Source of the DNA: Ophiostoma sp. CBS 140.51
Lineage: Eukaryota > Ascomycota > Sordariomycetes > Ophiostomatales > Ophiostomataceae
DNA length: 21,436 bases
Direction of reading: 5' to 3'
NCBI GenBank assembly: GCA_029298735.1
Contig: JANSLP010000457.1
Span: 1 to 21,436 of the forward strand
The notes under the pieces were generated by a model. That model searched no databases. It was not told the origin of the DNA and saw only the letters and a list, made by a program, of their open reading frames with translations. Below are positions 18,443-21,436 of this stretch, piece by piece. The stretch's first letter is position 1. Every line of letters begins with the position of its first letter. A program made the position numbers and the translations under genes.

Positions 18443-19464
18443 ATTTAAAGGAGGTTCAAAATGATAATGGTAATAAGTGATGTCCGAAACTCAACGGAAG
18501 AGTGTTCCAACTAGGTGGGTGCGCCTTAGTGGTGGGTGCTATTAATATTGGTGTTGATATGATAAATGGAGCAAATGCTAAAAACAGAAAGTGTTCCTGG
18601 ATCCTTTCCTGTAAAAGACTGGTACCAGTTTATGGGGAAGAGAAACGTCTGTGATGGAAAACCACCAGCATTAAATCTTCATTTTTCATAAAGTTATCAC
18701 GACTTGTATTTGTAGACGATGTTGATTTCATCTTCTTCAATATTTCAGTGAAAAAAAAAAATGAAAAAAGGAAGAAATTACGCACATAGTTATCATGGAA
18801 CAGTTGTTTTTTTAGTCTTCCATTTCTCCATTTAGAAACATGCCGTTGGTGGTCGTTGACGATGACGGTTCACGATGAACGGAGATTTGATGATCGACCT
18901 GCTTTTTTTTTCTCTCAGCCACCACATCACAACCTTCATCTGCTCTTCCACGTCGATCATCTTCATTGCTTTCCTTTTGCGGTCTTTGATGCTTTCTTAG
19001 AAAAGAAAACCATTATTCTTGAATTGAAATGTTCGCTTCACTTTCCCCGCAAGCCAACACGGCATGGCAGTGCCCGCCATATGTGTGTGCCAATGTGCCT
19101 TCCAATGCACAGATTTATGCACAAGTCATACATGCGCGGACATTAATGTCGATATCTTAACGGAATAATGACATAAATTGCACATGGCGGCTCAATGTTG
19201 ATGGGCGGAGAATAAATGGCAAGCACCGCCTCTCTGGGGATCGACGAATCTTCCCGGTCAATGCAGCGGAAAGTTGGCGGACGGGACGTTGGGGAAGCCA
19301 CGAACACCCGCTCATCCTGAGGATCATTCATGCGGCTGAGTTGATACGCACATCCCCCACAAATCACTGTCCGTGATCACGTAGAATGAAGGTAATTCGA
19401 ATTGACAAAGAAGAGCAAATGCATTCGTAAACTATGTGCTAACAATTATCTACCCTCCACACAA
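18443..19464. other. Intergenic between two minus-strand genes
   Basis: About 1.0 kb, containing the promoter of the unknown-function gene and the 3' side of the dioxygenase gene. It is AT-rich with an A-run near 18750-18780. The frames 18856-19146 (+) and 19143-19367 (-; its first codon is GTG) show no recognisable domain and are not called. Confidence 0.5.
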
Positions 19465-20442
19465 TTACTCCCAGTAATAGGACAGAATATCCAGGCCCTG
19501 GAAACGGTCCGTGAATGTCTTGCCCTTTTCGTTGCCAACCGCGCCCGCACACACAATCAGCGGCAAAAAGTGCTCAGCACCGCCACGCGGGTGCGTGATG
19601 TAGGCCGCGGGGAAGTTGCGCCACTGCTCAAAGGCCGTCAGGCGGGATTTCTCATCGGCCTCGGTGGCGGCTGCCGTCACGGCCGCGTTCCACTCTTTGA
19701 GCTGGGCCGCCGCTGCCGGGTCGCGCGTGATACCGGCAAACATCAAGCGCAAATTGTGGAAGCTGGCAAAGCCGGAGCCGATAATGGCAATGTTCTCGTC
19801 GCGCAGGGGTGCCAGTGCCTGGCCCATTTTGAAATGGGCGGCCGGGTCTTCACTGGCCAAGACGCTGACTTGGATCACGGGGATATCGGCGGCCGGGTGC
19901 ACAAGCAACATGGGCACGAACACGCCGTGGTCCCAGCCGCGCTCGTCATCGAGGTCAGGCTTGAAGCCCTTGGCTGACAGAAGTTCGGAGACGCGCTGAG
20001 CAATTTCTGGCGAGCCGGGCGCATCGTACTTGAGACGGTAGGCCTCGGGCGGGAAGCCGCCGTAGTCGTACAGCAGTTTGGGCTTGGCACCCGATGAGAT
20101 GGAGGGCACGTTCTCCGACCAGTGGGCCGTCACAAGGATAATGGCCTTGGGCCGGCGCTCAGTGTCGTTGAGCCCCAGGATGGCGGGCACTTTTGTGCGC
20201 ATGCTCTCAACAAGATCCGAGTGGCTGGGATCTCCGAGGACTGGCATGGGCCCGCCGCCGTGGGAGAGTGCGATGACAGGTGCGCGAACCATTGCGGATG
20301 GCGTAGCTGAAGATATGGCTGTAGTTGTATTGGTTGAAAAGAAGCAAGAAAACAGTTGAGGCTGCTGCTTCACTTTGTAGGCGAGAAACGAGGCGCTGGC
20401 TGCGGTCAAGAGGATGGCCGGGACGCGCACAGAGAGCCGCAT
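19465..20442 (-). CDS. Class III extradiol dioxygenase, 4,5-DOPA dioxygenase (DODA/YgiD) family
   Basis: One exon, 325 aa from the first ATG at 20442; the open frame continues upstream but without an ATG. The LigB-type fold is indicated by SHGGGP (His61), TAHW (His107), WDHGVFVPM (His172), FHN (His229) and HPRGGAEHFLPL (His284, His291). These are the metal-binding and catalytic histidines conserved in the DODA/YgiD group, ending in the usual YYWE-like tail. The enzymes open catecholic rings with O2 using Fe2+ (or contain Zn2+). Fungal members act on DOPA to give betalamic acid-type products, or on other catechols. Residues 1-50 precede the usual start (MVRAP at 51, position 20292). They have no acidic residue and a hydrophobic patch (PAILLTAASASFLAY), so they may be a mitochondrial presequence or membrane anchor, or translated leader if Met51 is used. 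Confidence 0.88.
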   Translation of the reverse strand: MRLSVRVPAILLTAASASFLAYKVKQQPQLFSCFFSTNTTTAISSATPSAMVRAPVIALSHGGGPMPVLGDPSHSDLVESMRTKVPAILGLNDTERRPKAIILVTAHWSENVPSISSGAKPKLLYDYGGFPPEAYRLKYDAPGSPEIAQRVSELLSAKGFKPDLDDERGWDHGVFVPMLLVHPAADIPVIQVSVLASEDPAAHFKMGQALAPLRDENIAIIGSGFASFHNLRLMFAGITRDPAAAAQLKEWNAAVTAAATEADEKSRLTAFEQWRNFPAAYITHPRGGAEHFLPLIVCAGAVGNEKGKTFTDRFQGLDILSYYWE

Positions 20443-20610
20443 TGGCGGCGCGGCCAGCGGACGGAGGAGAGTGAGTGAAATGGTGGGAGAGGGCGTAGCA
20501 GCCAGGCGAGTCAAATGAACTTGAAGGTAACACTGGCGATGTGACGATATCAAGGTAAGTTAAGGTGAGACAATGTCAAATCTGAGTTGAAGAAGGAACG
20601 ACCCTGAGTC

Positions 20611-20622
20611 GGATATATATCC
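20611..20622 (-). promoter_or_regulatory. TATA-like element of the dioxygenase gene
   Basis: GGATATATATCC is a 12-bp palindrome centred on TATATA, about 170 bp upstream of the ATG at 20442. If it works as a TATA box, transcription would start near 20580 with a leader of about 140 nt. This supports ATG 20442 as the first start codon in the message. A TGAGTC (Gcn4-like half) is next to it at 20605-20610. Confidence 0.45.
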
Positions 20623-20697
20623 TTCCCGATGAGATGACTTCGGAAGCTGCTGCAGCTCCAGTGGCGCCTCGCTAGGATCCGAACTGGTGGGCTACGG

Positions 20698-20707
20698 GCG
20701 CTAGCGC
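20698..20707. promoter_or_regulatory. Perfect palindrome GCGCTAGCGC
   Basis: Ten-base perfect palindrome about 256 bp upstream of the dioxygenase ATG and 76 bp upstream of the TATA-like element. It may be a regulator site. There is one copy only, so chance cannot be excluded. Confidence 0.25.
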
Positions 20708-21436
20708 ACTGTCTCCACTACGATGTGCTGTGGCTTCAGTGGCAGAGTGGCAATCCGGAATAAAGTTTTTGGAAGAGGCGTGTCGACCATATGTCGTGTT
20801 TATTTCTGATTTATTTTGTCATTTTCTGTCTCGTACGAGATCAATCCACGTCACGGTCGTATCTTACATTCAATCCGCAAGATTGCATGAAGACTGCGTA
20901 GTCAGTGAGAGGAGCCAGGCATCCAAACTACCTTAAACCTTCTATAATTACAGGCTGTTCTAGGCCCTGAATACCGTTACAACAGCCCTAAATCCGAATA
21001 AATAGCGCCCACTCTGGCGCCCACATTCATTGCCGCCCGTTGTCCTCTCCGGCGGGCTTGCTGACGAATGAGCGGGGCCACATTTGAGTTGAGTTGTCAG
21101 CCAACAAAGCTATGTAAGCCAGTGGGCACCGTATCGGCCGAACCGGATCTACGGACGGACGAAGGACGAATGGCAGATATGGTAACTCAAGGATCAGAGA
21201 AACAACGTTTGAAACATGTGCGTTAATTTCTAGATGCTTCTTCTACGTAGACGTAAAACATCTTGTTTTCAATTTTGTTTTTATGATGAAATTTGAAGAG
21301 ATATTACTTCGACTTTTTGGATTAAGCGATTGTTAAGATTTATTATTATTATCCGCCTTTCTCAGTCAGTCCTGACTATTGGCGACTAGCTAGACAGAAC
21401 CCTCTGGGGAAAAAACTGTCACAGAACTAAGTGGGT

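Larger units (their letters stand above)
20443..21436. other. Intergenic right end, dioxygenase promoter
   Basis: About 1.0 kb without a recognised gene. It holds a TATA-like palindrome and a GCGCTAGCGC palindrome on the promoter side, listed separately. An 8-bp direct repeat, GCGCCCAC, occurs at 21005-21012 and 21017-21024. A possible tRNA B-box look-alike near 20675-20684 was checked and rejected. Confidence 0.5.

Noticed and set aside
18856..19146. 96-codon plus-strand ORF rich in His and Phe
   Set aside because: Low-complexity product with no family features, in an AT-rich intergenic stretch.
19143..19367. 74-codon minus-strand open frame
   Set aside because: It begins with GTG and not ATG, and its Pro-rich product has no recognisable motif. 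It could be a relic, but the support is too thin.
20660..20740. tRNA-like signal on the minus strand (GTTCGGATCC near 20675-20684)
   Set aside because: The bases flanking the putative T-loop do not pair and no acceptor or anticodon stem could be formed.

Overview
The window looks like nuclear DNA of a filamentous ascomycete. Its genes have short introns (49-93 nt) with GT-AG ends and CTAAC/CTAAT branch points. It also has fungal-only families: a Zn2Cys6 regulator, a DUF3328/UstYa-type protein, a Dal5-like transporter and an ENA-type P-ATPase. A Sordariomycete is plausible, but this could not be tested here.

Layout from left to right. A three-exon DUF3328 (UstYa-like) gene (+, 316-1231) converges on a three-exon MFS anion:cation symporter gene (-, 3012-1401). 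An unusually long 1.9 kb divergent intergenic region separates the transporter from an alpha/beta-hydrolase (+, 4900-5895). Downstream in the same direction lie a Zn2Cys6 transcription factor (+, 6482-8741, one intron) and a large AtuA-like enzyme that fuses DUF1446 to DUF4387 (+, 9569-11632). An ENA-type Na+/K+ efflux ATPase (-, 15421-11947, five exons) lies tail to tail with it. Further right are a short decayed-looking ORF (-, 16380-16219), a fungal protein of unknown function (-, 18442-16664) and a class III extradiol dioxygenase of the 4,5-DOPA dioxygenase type (-, 20442-19465).

The most notable signal is a perfect palindrome, CAAGCG-N5-CGCTT. It occurs three times between the transporter and hydrolase, once upstream of the AtuA-like gene, and was not seen elsewhere in the window. 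Two 8/10 matches lie beside the first copies. Only about 0.02 occurrences of the 10 fixed bases would be expected in a random window of this size. The half-sites are one helical turn apart, and a Zn2Cys6 regulator gene lies between the two target regions. I infer an undescribed co-regulated catabolic module (uptake carrier, hydrolase, AtuA-like enzyme, dedicated regulator) controlled through this operator. Its substrate cannot be read from the sequence.

All exon boundaries were assigned by eye from splice consensus, frame continuity and family resemblance. No tRNA, rRNA, transposon or CRISPR was recognised.
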